A DNA stretch of 64,000 nt, from the NCBI RefSeq assembly GCF_011290685.1, contig NZ_JAANYN010000006.1:310001-374000 (forward strand), given 5' to 3'. The stretch comes from Cyclobacterium plantarum. GTDB lineage: Bacteria; Bacteroidota; Bacteroidia; Cytophagales; Cyclobacteriaceae. Below are positions 42,057 to 50,131 of this stretch, in pieces. The stretch's first letter is position 1; each line of letters starts with the position of its first letter. Made by a program: the position numbers and the translations under genes. The notes below the pieces were generated by a model that did not search any database, was not told the origin of the DNA, and saw only the letters and a program-made list of their open reading frames with translations.

Positions 42057-43045
42057 TTAATTTCAAAAAAACGGCGGACCAACTCTTCAGCCAATCCAAT
42101 AGGGTTTGCCTTTTCCTGATTCAATATTTCAATCGCTTTTTGCTTTTCCAATTCCACCGAGCTATTTTCATTGAACTTTTTAAGGAGTAAAAATGAAATG
42201 TGGTCTTCCAGCCACTGTCGCTGCTGGATTTTTCTTGTTTGTTGAAATTGACCACTATCTTTCATTTTTTCAACCAGGACATCGAGACTTTCCAATAAAT
42301 CCACCATTCCCTTACCATTAAGAGCCGAACAGGTTTTTACAGGATTATCCCATTCTTTTCCAACCGGACTAATAAGGGGAAGTATTGTTTGAAGGACCTG
42401 TTTCATCTTTTCGGCTTCGGGGGCATTGGCTCCATCCGCCTTGTTGATGACAAATATATCCGCCCATTCCATGATGCCCCTTTTGATACCCTGCAATTCA
42501 TCTCCTGTCCCGGTGATCATCAATAGCAGGAAAACATCTACCATGTCTTTCACTGATGTTTCTGACTGGCCGACGCCCACGGTCTCAACCAAAATCCTGT
42601 CAAACCCGGCCGCCTCACACAAAAGCATGGTTTCTCTGGTTTTGGCACTGATCCCTCCCAGGTTTTTTCCTGCGGGAGAAGGACGGACATAGGCCGAGGG
42701 ATGATGGCTCAATGTCTCCATCCGGGTTTTATCCGCCAATATACTGCCCCTGCTCTTACCACTGCTGGGATCCACTGTCAGCACGGCCGTTTTATGACCT
42801 TTGGACAACAAAAGTTGTCCAAAGCTATTGATAAAGGTGCTTTTTCCTACACCAGGAATACCTGAAATACCGATCCTTAGTGCATTTCCCGTTAAAGGCA
42901 ATACCTGTTCGATCAGCTGATTCGCCAGCTTCCGGTCTGCCTCCAGCTCACTTTCTACCAGGCTGATGCTCTGGCTAAGCAGGGACCTGTTTCCTGCCAG
43001 TATTCCTGCCTCATATTGGGCCACAGAATGTCTTTTTGCCACCAT
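42050..43045 (-). CDS. meaB: MeaB/ArgK GTPase, methylmalonyl-CoA mutase chaperone
   Basis: A 331-residue G3E-type GTPase that gates cofactor loading and protects methylmalonyl-CoA mutase. Walker A is GIPGVGKST at 62-70; the family block ETVGVGQSE (near 155), with the base-adjacent NKADG near 200, is present. It faces dnaA with a 7-bp overlap of the 3' ends. The mutase gene is on the same strand on the far side of dnaA, so the partners are neighbours but not in one transcription unit. A small membrane-protein gene lies 3 bp upstream and is probably co-transcribed. Confidence 0.96.
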   Translation of the reverse strand: MVAKRHSVAQYEAGILAGNRSLLSQSISLVESELEADRKLANQLIEQVLPLTGNALRIGISGIPGVGKSTFINSFGQLLLSKGHKTAVLTVDPSSGKSRGSILADKTRMETLSHHPSAYVRPSPAGKNLGGISAKTRETMLLCEAAGFDRILVETVGVGQSETSVKDMVDVFLLLMITGTGDELQGIKRGIMEWADIFVINKADGANAPEAEKMKQVLQTILPLISPVGKEWDNPVKTCSALNGKGMVDLLESLDVLVEKMKDSGQFQQTRKIQQRQWLEDHISFLLLKKFNENSSVELEKQKAIEILNQEKANPIGLAEELVRRFFEINQ

Positions 43046-43048
43046 AGG

Positions 43049-43456
43049 TCAGGGACTTTCAAAAGGGAATTGTTGAAAACTAACCTGCCCCATAGCCGAT
43101 TTTTCATATTTTGCCACACAGGATTTTCTGAATTCAGGGTCAAAATGAGGAGGCTCTGGAGAAAGACGGATATCCTTCAGGTCCTGGTCAAAAAAGAAAA
43201 CCCGGGTATTCCCATATTTTGTATGGGGCATGAAATTCCCATATGCCCGCATATCCTCCCAAAGCCTATCGCTGGTGTAAACGGCAAATACCCGGACTAC
43301 CGGCCCCGTATTGTTTTCATTCCTGTACTTTGCCAGCTCCCGGTAATCTCCTTTCAGGTCAGAAACACCAGGTTGGCTAAGGCTGGCATACACCATTACT
43401 GCCATCAAGATACCGACAGCAGCTGCTATCAGGTAAAACCAATAATTTGTTTTCAT
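43049..43456 (-). CDS. Small single-pass membrane protein, function unknown
   Basis: A 135-residue protein with one N-terminal transmembrane or signal-anchor segment (about 5-25) and a mixed alpha/beta soluble domain of about 105 residues. I do not recognise the family. It ends 3 bp before meaB, which suggests co-transcription. The compact length and codon use look genuine. It starts 51 bp from the divergent hemJ start. Confidence 0.7.
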   Translation of the reverse strand: MKTNYWFYLIAAAVGILMAVMVYASLSQPGVSDLKGDYRELAKYRNENNTGPVVRVFAVYTSDRLWEDMRAYGNFMPHTKYGNTRVFFFDQDLKDIRLSPEPPHFDPEFRKSCVAKYEKSAMGQVSFQQFPFESP

Positions 43457-43507
43457 TTTGGACCATTTACTGATGTGAAACCCTTAATTTAGCCCAAAAT
43501 ATTGACA

Positions 43508-44044
43508 ATGGCATTCGAATACATCAAGGCCCTCCATATAATTTTCGTAGTTACCTGGTTTGCAGGCTTGTTTTACATCGTGCGACTTTTCATTTATCAG
43601 ACGGAAGCACTCGAACGCCCGGAACCGGAAAGGGCCATACTAAAGCCACAGCTTGACCTGATGGCAAACAGGTTATGGAACATCATTACCTGGCCTTCTG
43701 CGGTGCTTACCCTGATCTTTGGAATATGGGTTTTACTATACCGGCCTGCATACCTTCAATTACCCTTTATGCATGCCAAATTGGGATTTGTGGTTTTGCT
43801 TTATGCCTACCATCTACGTTGCCATTTTATTTACAAAGCCCTGCAGCAAGGCCAGGCCAGGTGGAACAGTACAAAACTGCGATTGTGGAATGAGTTGGCT
43901 ACCCTGTTCCTTTTTGCCATTGTATTCCTGATCGTATTGAAAAGCCTGCTCAACATGGTCTGGGGCATGTTGGCCTTGGTACTTCTGGCAGTTACCCTGA
44001 TGCTTGCCACCAAATGGTACAAAAAAGTCCGGGAAAGGAACTAA
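43508..44044 (+). CDS. hemJ: Protoporphyrinogen IX oxidase HemJ (CopD/UPF0093-like)
   Basis: A 178-residue four- to five-helix membrane protein matching HemJ, which oxidises protoporphyrinogen IX to protoporphyrin IX in heme synthesis. The family block ALHIIFVVTWFAGLFY with a nearby Arg (VRLFIYQ) is at 8-30, with a second conserved segment HAKLGFVVLLYAYH near 92-105. I use ATG 43508 rather than the TTG two codons earlier. It precedes the SCO and cytochrome c genes by 32 bp, forming a small respiratory cluster. A general CopD annotation is the alternative. Confidence 0.85.
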   Translation: MAFEYIKALHIIFVVTWFAGLFYIVRLFIYQTEALERPEPERAILKPQLDLMANRLWNIITWPSAVLTLIFGIWVLLYRPAYLQLPFMHAKLGFVVLLYAYHLRCHFIYKALQQGQARWNSTKLRLWNELATLFLFAIVFLIVLKSLLNMVWGMLALVLLAVTLMLATKWYKKVRERN

Positions 44045-44076
44045 TGGGTTACCGGGTATGTAATGCTAATAAAAAA

Positions 44077-44748
44077 ATGAAAACTTATCATCTGTTCATA
44101 AGTTCGCTGATACTTGTCCTGACATGGGTTTCCTGTCAACCTAACCATTCCTCAGATCAACCCCTGCCGATTTTGGGCAACAGGCATGTGGAAGAAAACA
44201 CAGTAAACGGGAATGTGAGTGCCGATACTGTCTATCATAAGATAGCTAATTTCGAATTTGTCAACCAGGAGGGGGATACGGTTACCAATAGAGATGTTAA
44301 AGGCAAGGTCTATGTAGCAGACTTCTTTTTTACTTCTTGCCCCACTATTTGTCCCATCATGAAAAAAGAAATGCTTAGGGTTTATGAGGAGTTTAAAGAT
44401 GAGCCCAATTTCAAAATACTCAGCCATACCATTGACCCGGAGTACGACACGGTGACTTTATTAAAAGATTATGCCGCCCGGTTGGGAGTGGATAATGCCA
44501 ATACCTGGAATTTTCTTACCGGTGATCAGCAAAAAATATTTGAAATTGGCCAAACTTCTTACCTGACTACTGCCATGACCGATAAAGAAGAGCCTGGTGG
44601 TTTCCTTCACAGCGGGGCATTTCTTTTAATCGATACGCAAGGCAGGATCCGGGGGGTGTATGATGGAACAAAGACCACTCAGGTAGACCAGTTGATAAAG
44701 GACATTCCCAAATTATTAGCAGCAGGTGATGAGGTTAGTATCCGGTAA
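44077..44748 (+). CDS. SCO1/SenC family copper chaperone lipoprotein
   Basis: A 223-residue thioredoxin-fold protein that delivers copper to the CuA site of cytochrome oxidase. The metal ligands are Cys88 and Cys92 (TSCPTICP) and His178 (GFLHSG). The signal peptide ends in a lipobox WVSC (Cys20), so it is membrane-anchored and periplasm-facing. Start chosen at ATG 44077, directly before the signal peptide; an upstream ATG at 44014 lies inside hemJ. Its 3' end overlaps the cytochrome c start by about 20 bp, indicating translational coupling. Confidence 0.93.
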   Translation: MKTYHLFISSLILVLTWVSCQPNHSSDQPLPILGNRHVEENTVNGNVSADTVYHKIANFEFVNQEGDTVTNRDVKGKVYVADFFFTSCPTICPIMKKEMLRVYEEFKDEPNFKILSHTIDPEYDTVTLLKDYAARLGVDNANTWNFLTGDQQKIFEIGQTSYLTTAMTDKEEPGGFLHSGAFLLIDTQGRIRGVYDGTKTTQVDQLIKDIPKLLAAGDEVSIR

Positions 44749-45196
44749 AGTCTTGGTATTATTCATTCTGATGGCAGGGTATGGCTGTAACCAAAAAGAG
44801 AAAAATCAAGATGCTGGCATCAATGAGATCGAAGATCTGAAAACAAAACAATATGCCATCCAGGGGCAACAACTTTACCTGCAATATTGCGCCAACTGTC
44901 ACCAGAAAGACGGTAGCGGGCTCGCAAGGCTTATCCCGCCTCTAAAGCGGGCAGATTACATGCTGACAGATATAGAAAGGACCATACGTTTAATCAAATA
45001 TGGTATTAAAGGTGAAATTCAGGTAAACGGCATTACCTATAATCAACCAATGCCAGGATACCCGCAATTAACGGCCATTGAAATCGCCCAAATCAGTACT
45101 TATATTTATAATGTTTGGGGAAATAAAAAGGGTATCATTGAAACGGAACGCGTCAACAATGCTTTGAAAATTAAATCAGATACTGACATTCAATAA
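44729..45196 (+). CDS. Class I cytochrome c lipoprotein
   Basis: A 155-residue mono-heme c-type cytochrome. Heme is bound at Cys54-Cys57-His58 (CANCH), with Met108 in QPMPGYPQL as the likely sixth ligand. A lipobox GYGC (Cys20) predicts attachment to a membrane. A GTG one codon upstream could also start it. It overlaps the SCO gene by 20 bp and the facing lipoprotein gene by 21 bp. It probably passes electrons to a terminal oxidase, which is not in the window. Confidence 0.92.
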   Translation: MRLVSGKVLVLFILMAGYGCNQKEKNQDAGINEIEDLKTKQYAIQGQQLYLQYCANCHQKDGSGLARLIPPLKRADYMLTDIERTIRLIKYGIKGEIQVNGITYNQPMPGYPQLTAIEIAQISTYIYNVWGNKKGIIETERVNNALKIKSDTDIQ

Positions 45197-45598
45197 GGAA
45201 TCAGCAGTGCTTTTGGCGGAAAGTATATCAACTTTTACCTTTTCAACCATTCGAAGTTGCTCCATCAAATAAGCCTTGGTTTCCTCCTCGCTCATCTCAT
45301 CATATTCACTTTTAAATTGCCGCATCCAAACAAACATATTGTCATAGGCTGATTCACAGGACTGGGCTGCGAGGTTTAAATCCTCACGATAAGAAGCTAC
45401 ACTGGCTTCGTTCTCCAGAGAATTGGCTTTCTCGATCAACTTTGATTGTTGGTTTTTTAAATGACCAATTTCAGGCATCACTTCATCGTGAATGGCAATA
45501 ACCTGCTCCTTTAGCGCTTCATTCTCCTCTTTTTCTGCTCCACAAGAAAATAAAAGGGTGAAAAATAGCAAGGATAACACAAAAGGTATTAATTTCAT
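45176..45598 (-). CDS. Small coiled-coil lipoprotein, function unknown
   Basis: A 140-residue lipoprotein: signal peptide starting at MKLIPFVLS (ATG 45596-45598) ending in lipobox FSCG, then an almost entirely helical, Glu/Lys-rich coiled-coil region. Relatives in Cytophagales carry the uninformative name viral A-type inclusion protein. Its last 21 bp overlap the end of the cytochrome c gene in antisense. An in-frame upstream ATG (end 45640) would add 14 residues and spoil the signal peptide. Confidence 0.75.
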   Translation of the reverse strand: MKLIPFVLSLLFFTLLFSCGAEKEENEALKEQVIAIHDEVMPEIGHLKNQQSKLIEKANSLENEASVASYREDLNLAAQSCESAYDNMFVWMRQFKSEYDEMSEEETKAYLMEQLRMVEKVKVDILSAKSTADSLLNVSI

Positions 45599-45755
45599 GG
45601 CAAACGTTAATATTGGGTTTGGGTGATAGGTGATATTCAAAACAGCAGTAAATTTTAAAAAAATTACCCTTATAAAAAAATAAAAACTAATATAATTTCA
45701 TTGTAAAAGAATAATTATAACAATAAAATTAAAATAAATATAATTTAGATAATAA

Positions 45756-46592
45756 ATGAAACCTTATTGCTTTGCAGAAAATAAGATTATTGCCAGCGAA
45801 AAGGCCAGCGTTCATCCGCTGGACATTGGACTGATCAGAGGCTATGGCATTTTCGATTTTTTCAGAACGGTGGGCCACCACCCTTTATTTCTGGAAGATT
45901 ACCTTATAAGATTTACGCTTTCAGCAAACAAGGCCGGATTGCCACTGGCATACAGCATTCAGGAGCTGAGGGATATCATTTATCGGCTGATAGAAAAAAA
46001 CAACCACCAGGATGGGGGAATAAGAATGGTGCTGACAGGGGGAATATCTCCCAATCACTTCCTTCCTGCTCAGGGCAAGCTGTTTATTTTTTGCGAGCCA
46101 TTGATGCTCCCTTCTCAGGAAAAGTATGCAAAAGGGGTGAAACTATTGAGTGTGGATTATGTCCGACCCTTACCAGCCATTAAAACCACCAATTATACGT
46201 ATCCCTGCTGGCTGAGCCTGGATTGGAAAGCACAGGGTGCTGAGGATGTGGTTTACCATCACAATGGCAGGGTTTCAGAAAGCTCCAGAAGTAATATATT
46301 CCTGGTAAAACATGGTCAGATCTATACTCCTCAACGAGATATCCTTTGGGGGATCACCAGAAAAAAAGTCATGGAACTGGCCGCTCAAACCAGCCTTTCT
46401 GAATTTAGCCTGGAAGACTTATTGGATGCTGATGAGGTTTTTATCAGTTCCACCACCAAAAGAATCCTTCCTATTACCCAAATTGATGCGGTAAAGATAG
46501 GCGATGGTCTACCGGGCGCTTTCACCAAAAAACTGATGACTGATTTCCTGGCCATGGAAACCGAACATGCTGAAGCTGGGAAAATGGGTTAA
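45756..46592 (+). CDS. Class IV PLP aminotransferase (BCAT/ADCL/DAAA type)
   Basis: A 278-residue fold-type IV PLP enzyme. Lys143 in IKTTNY is the expected Schiff-base lysine, and the family blocks RGYGIFDFFRT (28-38), VSESSRSNIF (173-182) and GITRKKVMEL (199-208) are present. The fold covers branched-chain aminotransferases, aminodeoxychorismate lyase and D-amino acid transaminase; the short length and the RGYGIFDFFRT block do not settle which. It stands alone, with a 115-bp AT-rich upstream gap. Confidence 0.9.
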   Translation: MKPYCFAENKIIASEKASVHPLDIGLIRGYGIFDFFRTVGHHPLFLEDYLIRFTLSANKAGLPLAYSIQELRDIIYRLIEKNNHQDGGIRMVLTGGISPNHFLPAQGKLFIFCEPLMLPSQEKYAKGVKLLSVDYVRPLPAIKTTNYTYPCWLSLDWKAQGAEDVVYHHNGRVSESSRSNIFLVKHGQIYTPQRDILWGITRKKVMELAAQTSLSEFSLEDLLDADEVFISSTTKRILPITQIDAVKIGDGLPGAFTKKLMTDFLAMETEHAEAGKMG

Positions 46593-46603
46593 ATTATTTG
46601 ACA

Positions 46604-47041
46604 TCAGGGAGAAACCAACATGGCGTCTTTCAAAATGTACATTAACTTCTCTGGGTCCTTTGCATTCAGTTCTAACTTGCCTTTTACCTGTACTTTCTTT
46701 GATGTATATTTTATAGGTTCATTGAGCATGACTTCCATGACCGTTTCCGGTCCCCCGGAACCACAAAAAAAGCATTCCGCCAGGGGCAAAGAAGAAAGGA
46801 TTATGTGCTCGGGTTTAAACATTCCTTCAAAAGGAATAATATACCCCTCTGCTGTGATTTCTTCTCCCTGAAGTTTTTTGATCTTTTCGTCAAATACAGG
46901 AAGGTACAATTCCCCGAATTCATCCTCTCCAATTTCATAAGTTACATTGGATAAATCCTTCCAAACACTACCCTGTTGGGCCATAGAAGAAAAAGAAAAA
47001 AAGGTCAATAGTACAATCAAATATCTCATTATCATCTTCAT
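46604..47041 (-). CDS. DUF3299-like periplasmic protein
   Basis: A 145-residue protein with a signal peptide (cleavage near SSMAQ) and the DUF3299-type core: AEGYIIPFE and ECFFCGSGGPETVMEV with two close cysteines. It is the last gene of the kinase/ABC operon and begins 4 bp after the permease stop. DUF3299 proteins often sit beside MacB-like ABC transporters thought to handle zinc or other metals; that link is from memory. Exact role unknown. Confidence 0.82.
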   Translation of the reverse strand: MKMIMRYLIVLLTFFSFSSMAQQGSVWKDLSNVTYEIGEDEFGELYLPVFDEKIKKLQGEEITAEGYIIPFEGMFKPEHIILSSLPLAECFFCGSGGPETVMEVMLNEPIKYTSKKVQVKGKLELNAKDPEKLMYILKDAMLVSP

Positions 47042-47045
47042 TTTT

Positions 47046-48272
47046 TTATTTAGTTAGTTGGTTAGCAATATCTGTTCGATAGGCATTCCAGGCAGGTATC
47101 AATGAGGCCAATATGCCTACCGCCAACGCATAGGCCAGAATCCACCATTCCTGATTCAGAAACACGTCCGCCCGTAAACCAGATAGTGCCCCCTGCTCAT
47201 TCATCGTAACCAAAATATACAGAAAAAGGTGTCCGATCAACAATCCTGCCAGAGCCCCAAGAAAGGTAAGCAGTATTCCCTCCAAAATGATGAGGATAAA
47301 AAGCTGTTCTTTGGAAGCACCTATAGCCCGCATTACCGCCAAATCATATTTCCTTTCTTTAAGTGAATTGTATAGCGCAATAAATATACCTAAACCCGCA
47401 ATCAACACGATAATCAGGGCCAAACCCTGGACAAGAGAAATCCCCACTCCCAACAATTCGAAAAGGCGTGAAATCTCAAATGAGGGAGAGGCAGCCTGGA
47501 GGGAACTTCTGCTGTTTACCAATCTGGGCAATTGAACTGCAGCTATGGGATTTCTGTATTGCACCAAAAGGGTGGTCAGTTCCCTTTCCTCATCTGCTTC
47601 TGTCTCTGGGAAACCGGATTTCGCGATTCCCTTTTCCATTTTATCGTGGTCATGCTCCTCATCATGGGCGTACCAAACCGATTCAATACTGGTCAGGATC
47701 AACTGATCAACAATATTATCTGAGGGAGCCAAAACCCCAACCACTTTATAGGGATGTTCATCGTGTTCGTGACTTGCCGCTTCGATACCATGAGATCCAA
47801 CAAATACATCACCCACCTCAAATCCCGACTTCTCTGCTACTTCGCTTCCCAATACCACATCAAATGCAGTATTCCAGGCCTCACCATCGGAAAATGTAAC
47901 TCCATATAGGTCTAAATAGTCATGGTTGGTACCCACTATCCTGAATCCCTGATAGTTATCCCCCAATCCCAGCGGTATGGTATTTTTTATCAACCGGTTT
48001 CTGGATATGGCTTTGGCCTCATCCAAAGGAATGTTACCTGTAGGAAAATCAATGTGATAAACGGATGACAGCACCAGTTGTAAGGGACTACCTTTGGCAC
48101 CAATCACCAAATCTATACCGGCAGCATCCCTGTTCATTTTATTTTCAAATTGATCCTGAATAAGGATCAACACGGTAATGATAGACAAGCCTAAAGCCAG
48201 CAGAAGGATGTTCAATGCAGTATTCCAGGGTTTGGCCAGCAGGTATTTCCAGCTCAGCTTCAACATACTCAT
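47046..48272 (-). CDS. MacB/FtsX-type ABC permease with His-rich periplasmic loop
   Basis: A 408-residue ABC permease with one N-terminal membrane helix (about 17-37), a large periplasmic domain, and three C-terminal helices (about 275-400). The periplasmic domain has two acidic His clusters, HEHDEH near 163-168 and HDEEHDHD near 200-208, which look like a metal-binding loop. The N-terminus overlaps the ATPase gene by 4 bp and DUF3299 follows by 4 bp. Inferred role: metal-linked transport or efflux together with the ATPase; lipoprotein release (LolCE-like) is less likely given the His loop. Confidence 0.88.
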   Translation of the reverse strand: MSMLKLSWKYLLAKPWNTALNILLLALGLSIITVLILIQDQFENKMNRDAAGIDLVIGAKGSPLQLVLSSVYHIDFPTGNIPLDEAKAISRNRLIKNTIPLGLGDNYQGFRIVGTNHDYLDLYGVTFSDGEAWNTAFDVVLGSEVAEKSGFEVGDVFVGSHGIEAASHEHDEHPYKVVGVLAPSDNIVDQLILTSIESVWYAHDEEHDHDKMEKGIAKSGFPETEADEERELTTLLVQYRNPIAAVQLPRLVNSRSSLQAASPSFEISRLFELLGVGISLVQGLALIIVLIAGLGIFIALYNSLKERKYDLAVMRAIGASKEQLFILIILEGILLTFLGALAGLLIGHLFLYILVTMNEQGALSGLRADVFLNQEWWILAYALAVGILASLIPAWNAYRTDIANQLTK

Positions 48273-48907
48273 AGGTCCTTTCGCTTTAGGGTTATGCTCT
48301 GGTTGATTTCATTTTTGATGCGCTGATCATGCGTGACAATGACCAAGGCTGCCTTGAGTTTGGCAGCTTGAGTTTTCAAAAGGTCTACTACTATCTTGGC
48401 ATTTTCATCATCCAAACTAGCAGTAGGTTCATCTGCCAGGATAATTTTTGGTTCGTTGACCAGCGCGCGGGCTATAGAAACGCGTTGCGCTTCCCCTTCG
48501 CTCAAGGTATTGATCCTGGCATTTTTCTTATCCAATATGCCCAATTCTTTAAGGTAATGGTCCACATTATCGGCTTGGGAACTTTTGCTGAAAAAATGTG
48601 GCAGTGCAATATTCTCAGCCACAGAGAGCGGGCCGAGAATGTGAGGTTTTTGGAATACTATACCAATATTTTTCCCCCTGAATTTGTCCAGATTTTGGCC
48701 TTTCAGGGAATAAAGCGAGATGCCATCAATTAGAATTTCTCCCTTTCCGGGAGCAAGCAAACCGCCTAAAATATTTAAAAAGGTAGTTTTTCCGCTACCT
48801 GACTTTCCCAAAACCAGCAAAGCTTCACCAGCCTTGATTTCAATATCCGGGATTTCAAAGGCCGGAACTCCTTCATAGGCAAATTGAATAGACTTGGTGG
48901 CAATCAT
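48269..48907 (-). CDS. ABC transporter ATPase (LolD/MacB type)
   Basis: A 212-residue ATPase that powers the adjacent permease. Walker A GKSGSGKT is at 34-41, the signature LSEGEAQRVSIARAL near 134-148, and Walker B with catalytic Glu in ILADEPTASLDD near 155-166. The 4-bp overlap with the permease and the 6-bp gap to the sensor kinase show it belongs to a single operon. Cytoplasmic, peripheral to the membrane. Confidence 0.95.
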   Translation of the reverse strand: MIATKSIQFAYEGVPAFEIPDIEIKAGEALLVLGKSGSGKTTFLNILGGLLAPGKGEILIDGISLYSLKGQNLDKFRGKNIGIVFQKPHILGPLSVAENIALPHFFSKSSQADNVDHYLKELGILDKKNARINTLSEGEAQRVSIARALVNEPKIILADEPTASLDDENAKIVVDLLKTQAAKLKAALVIVTHDQRIKNEINQSITLKRKDL

Positions 48908-48913
48908 TAAACC

Positions 48914-50092
48914 TTATTTTTTTGCTGGAATTTCCAGGTTGAACTCTGTCCCTTTGTTAACCTTACTGGTGAAGGATATCTTCCCGCCGATTACTTCAAT
49001 ACATTTTTTCACAATGGACAAGCCTAATCCTGAACCTTCTCTTAACCCTACATTTTTACCTCTGAAAAAACGATCGAATAGCTGAGATTGTTCCGCCTCC
49101 GAAATCCCTATCCCTTCATCTTTGATAGAAAGTTTCAGCAAATCATCCTCATGGTAAACTTTAAATGTTACCTTCCCTCCATCTTTCGAATATTTGACTG
49201 CATTGGAGAGAAGATTCTCCAGGATCTGGTAAAGAAGATCCATGTCGGAGGTAATCATTTTGGGAAGTTTATCAAATGCTGTATGAATCTTTACATCATT
49301 GTCAATACCAGCCTTTACCATGTCAACCACCTCATTCAGAAATGCTGAGGTGTAAATCCTTACCGGCTTATAATTCATTTTATCCGCATCCGCTTTCCCA
49401 AAAAACAACACGCTGGTCAAAAGACTGTTCAGGTTTCTTACAGAATTTTCTATTTTGGTAGAATGCTTTACAATTTTGACCTTATGGGGATGGTCTTTTT
49501 CAGCATACATTTTAAGCAATTGCGCGGAACTCAGAATCGAAGTTAGGGGAGTTTTAAATCCATGGGAAACGTTCTGCACAATCCTGGATTTTAATTCACT
49601 CAATTCCCGCTCCTTTTCCAAGGCCTTCTGAAGTTCTTTGTTGGCTTCATTCAGGTCAGCTGTTCTCTTTCTCACCTTTTCCTCCAGCTCGTTGTTAAGG
49701 TTTTGCAGTTCCTTTTCCTTTTTATCTTTAAATATCGCCAGTTCTATGACCATATTCAGTTCCCTGATATTAAAAGGTTTGATCACATAAGCACTTGGAT
49801 TGGTAACAGCGACTTTTTGCAATGTTTCTGAATCAGAACTGGCAGTCAGGTAAACTACTGGTATATTATATTTTTCATTGATTATTTCAGTAGTTTTGAT
49901 ACCATCCAGTTTTCCGGACAGGTTGATATCCATCATGACTATATCTGCGCGGTTATTTTTGAGGATTTCAAGCGCCATTTCTCCTGAATCAGCCATTCCA
50001 ATAATTTGATGGTGATTTTTTTCAAGAGCTTTTTTGAGCAAAAGTGCCGAAACGGTATCGTCTTCGGTAATCAATATTTTAAGAGAAAACAT
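48914..50092 (-). CDS. Response regulator-histidine kinase hybrid with altered H-box
   Basis: A 392-residue cytoplasmic protein: receiver domain (1-125) with phosphoacceptor Asp55 in MMDINLSG and Lys in IKPFN, a coiled-coil (125-165), HisKA with His177, and an HATPase domain (about 275-390) with the N, G1 and G2 boxes visible. The phosphoacceptor motif reads SHGFKTPLT: the acidic residue that normally follows the His and acts as base is Gly178, while the Thr four residues on is kept. Start: I use ATG 50090-50092; an in-frame ATG 11 codons upstream (end 50125) is also possible. It lies between the large sensor kinase and the ABC ATPase, all within gaps of 6-39 bp. There is no DNA-binding output domain. 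Confidence 0.9.
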   Translation of the reverse strand: MFSLKILITEDDTVSALLLKKALEKNHHQIIGMADSGEMALEILKNNRADIVMMDINLSGKLDGIKTTEIINEKYNIPVVYLTASSDSETLQKVAVTNPSAYVIKPFNIRELNMVIELAIFKDKKEKELQNLNNELEEKVRKRTADLNEANKELQKALEKERELSELKSRIVQNVSHGFKTPLTSILSSAQLLKMYAEKDHPHKVKIVKHSTKIENSVRNLNSLLTSVLFFGKADADKMNYKPVRIYTSAFLNEVVDMVKAGIDNDVKIHTAFDKLPKMITSDMDLLYQILENLLSNAVKYSKDGGKVTFKVYHEDDLLKLSIKDEGIGISEAEQSQLFDRFFRGKNVGLREGSGLGLSIVKKCIEVIGGKISFTSKVNKGTEFNLEIPAKK

Positions 50093-50131
50093 ACTTACAA
50101 AATTATTAAAATTGCGGATCTCCATATGGGT

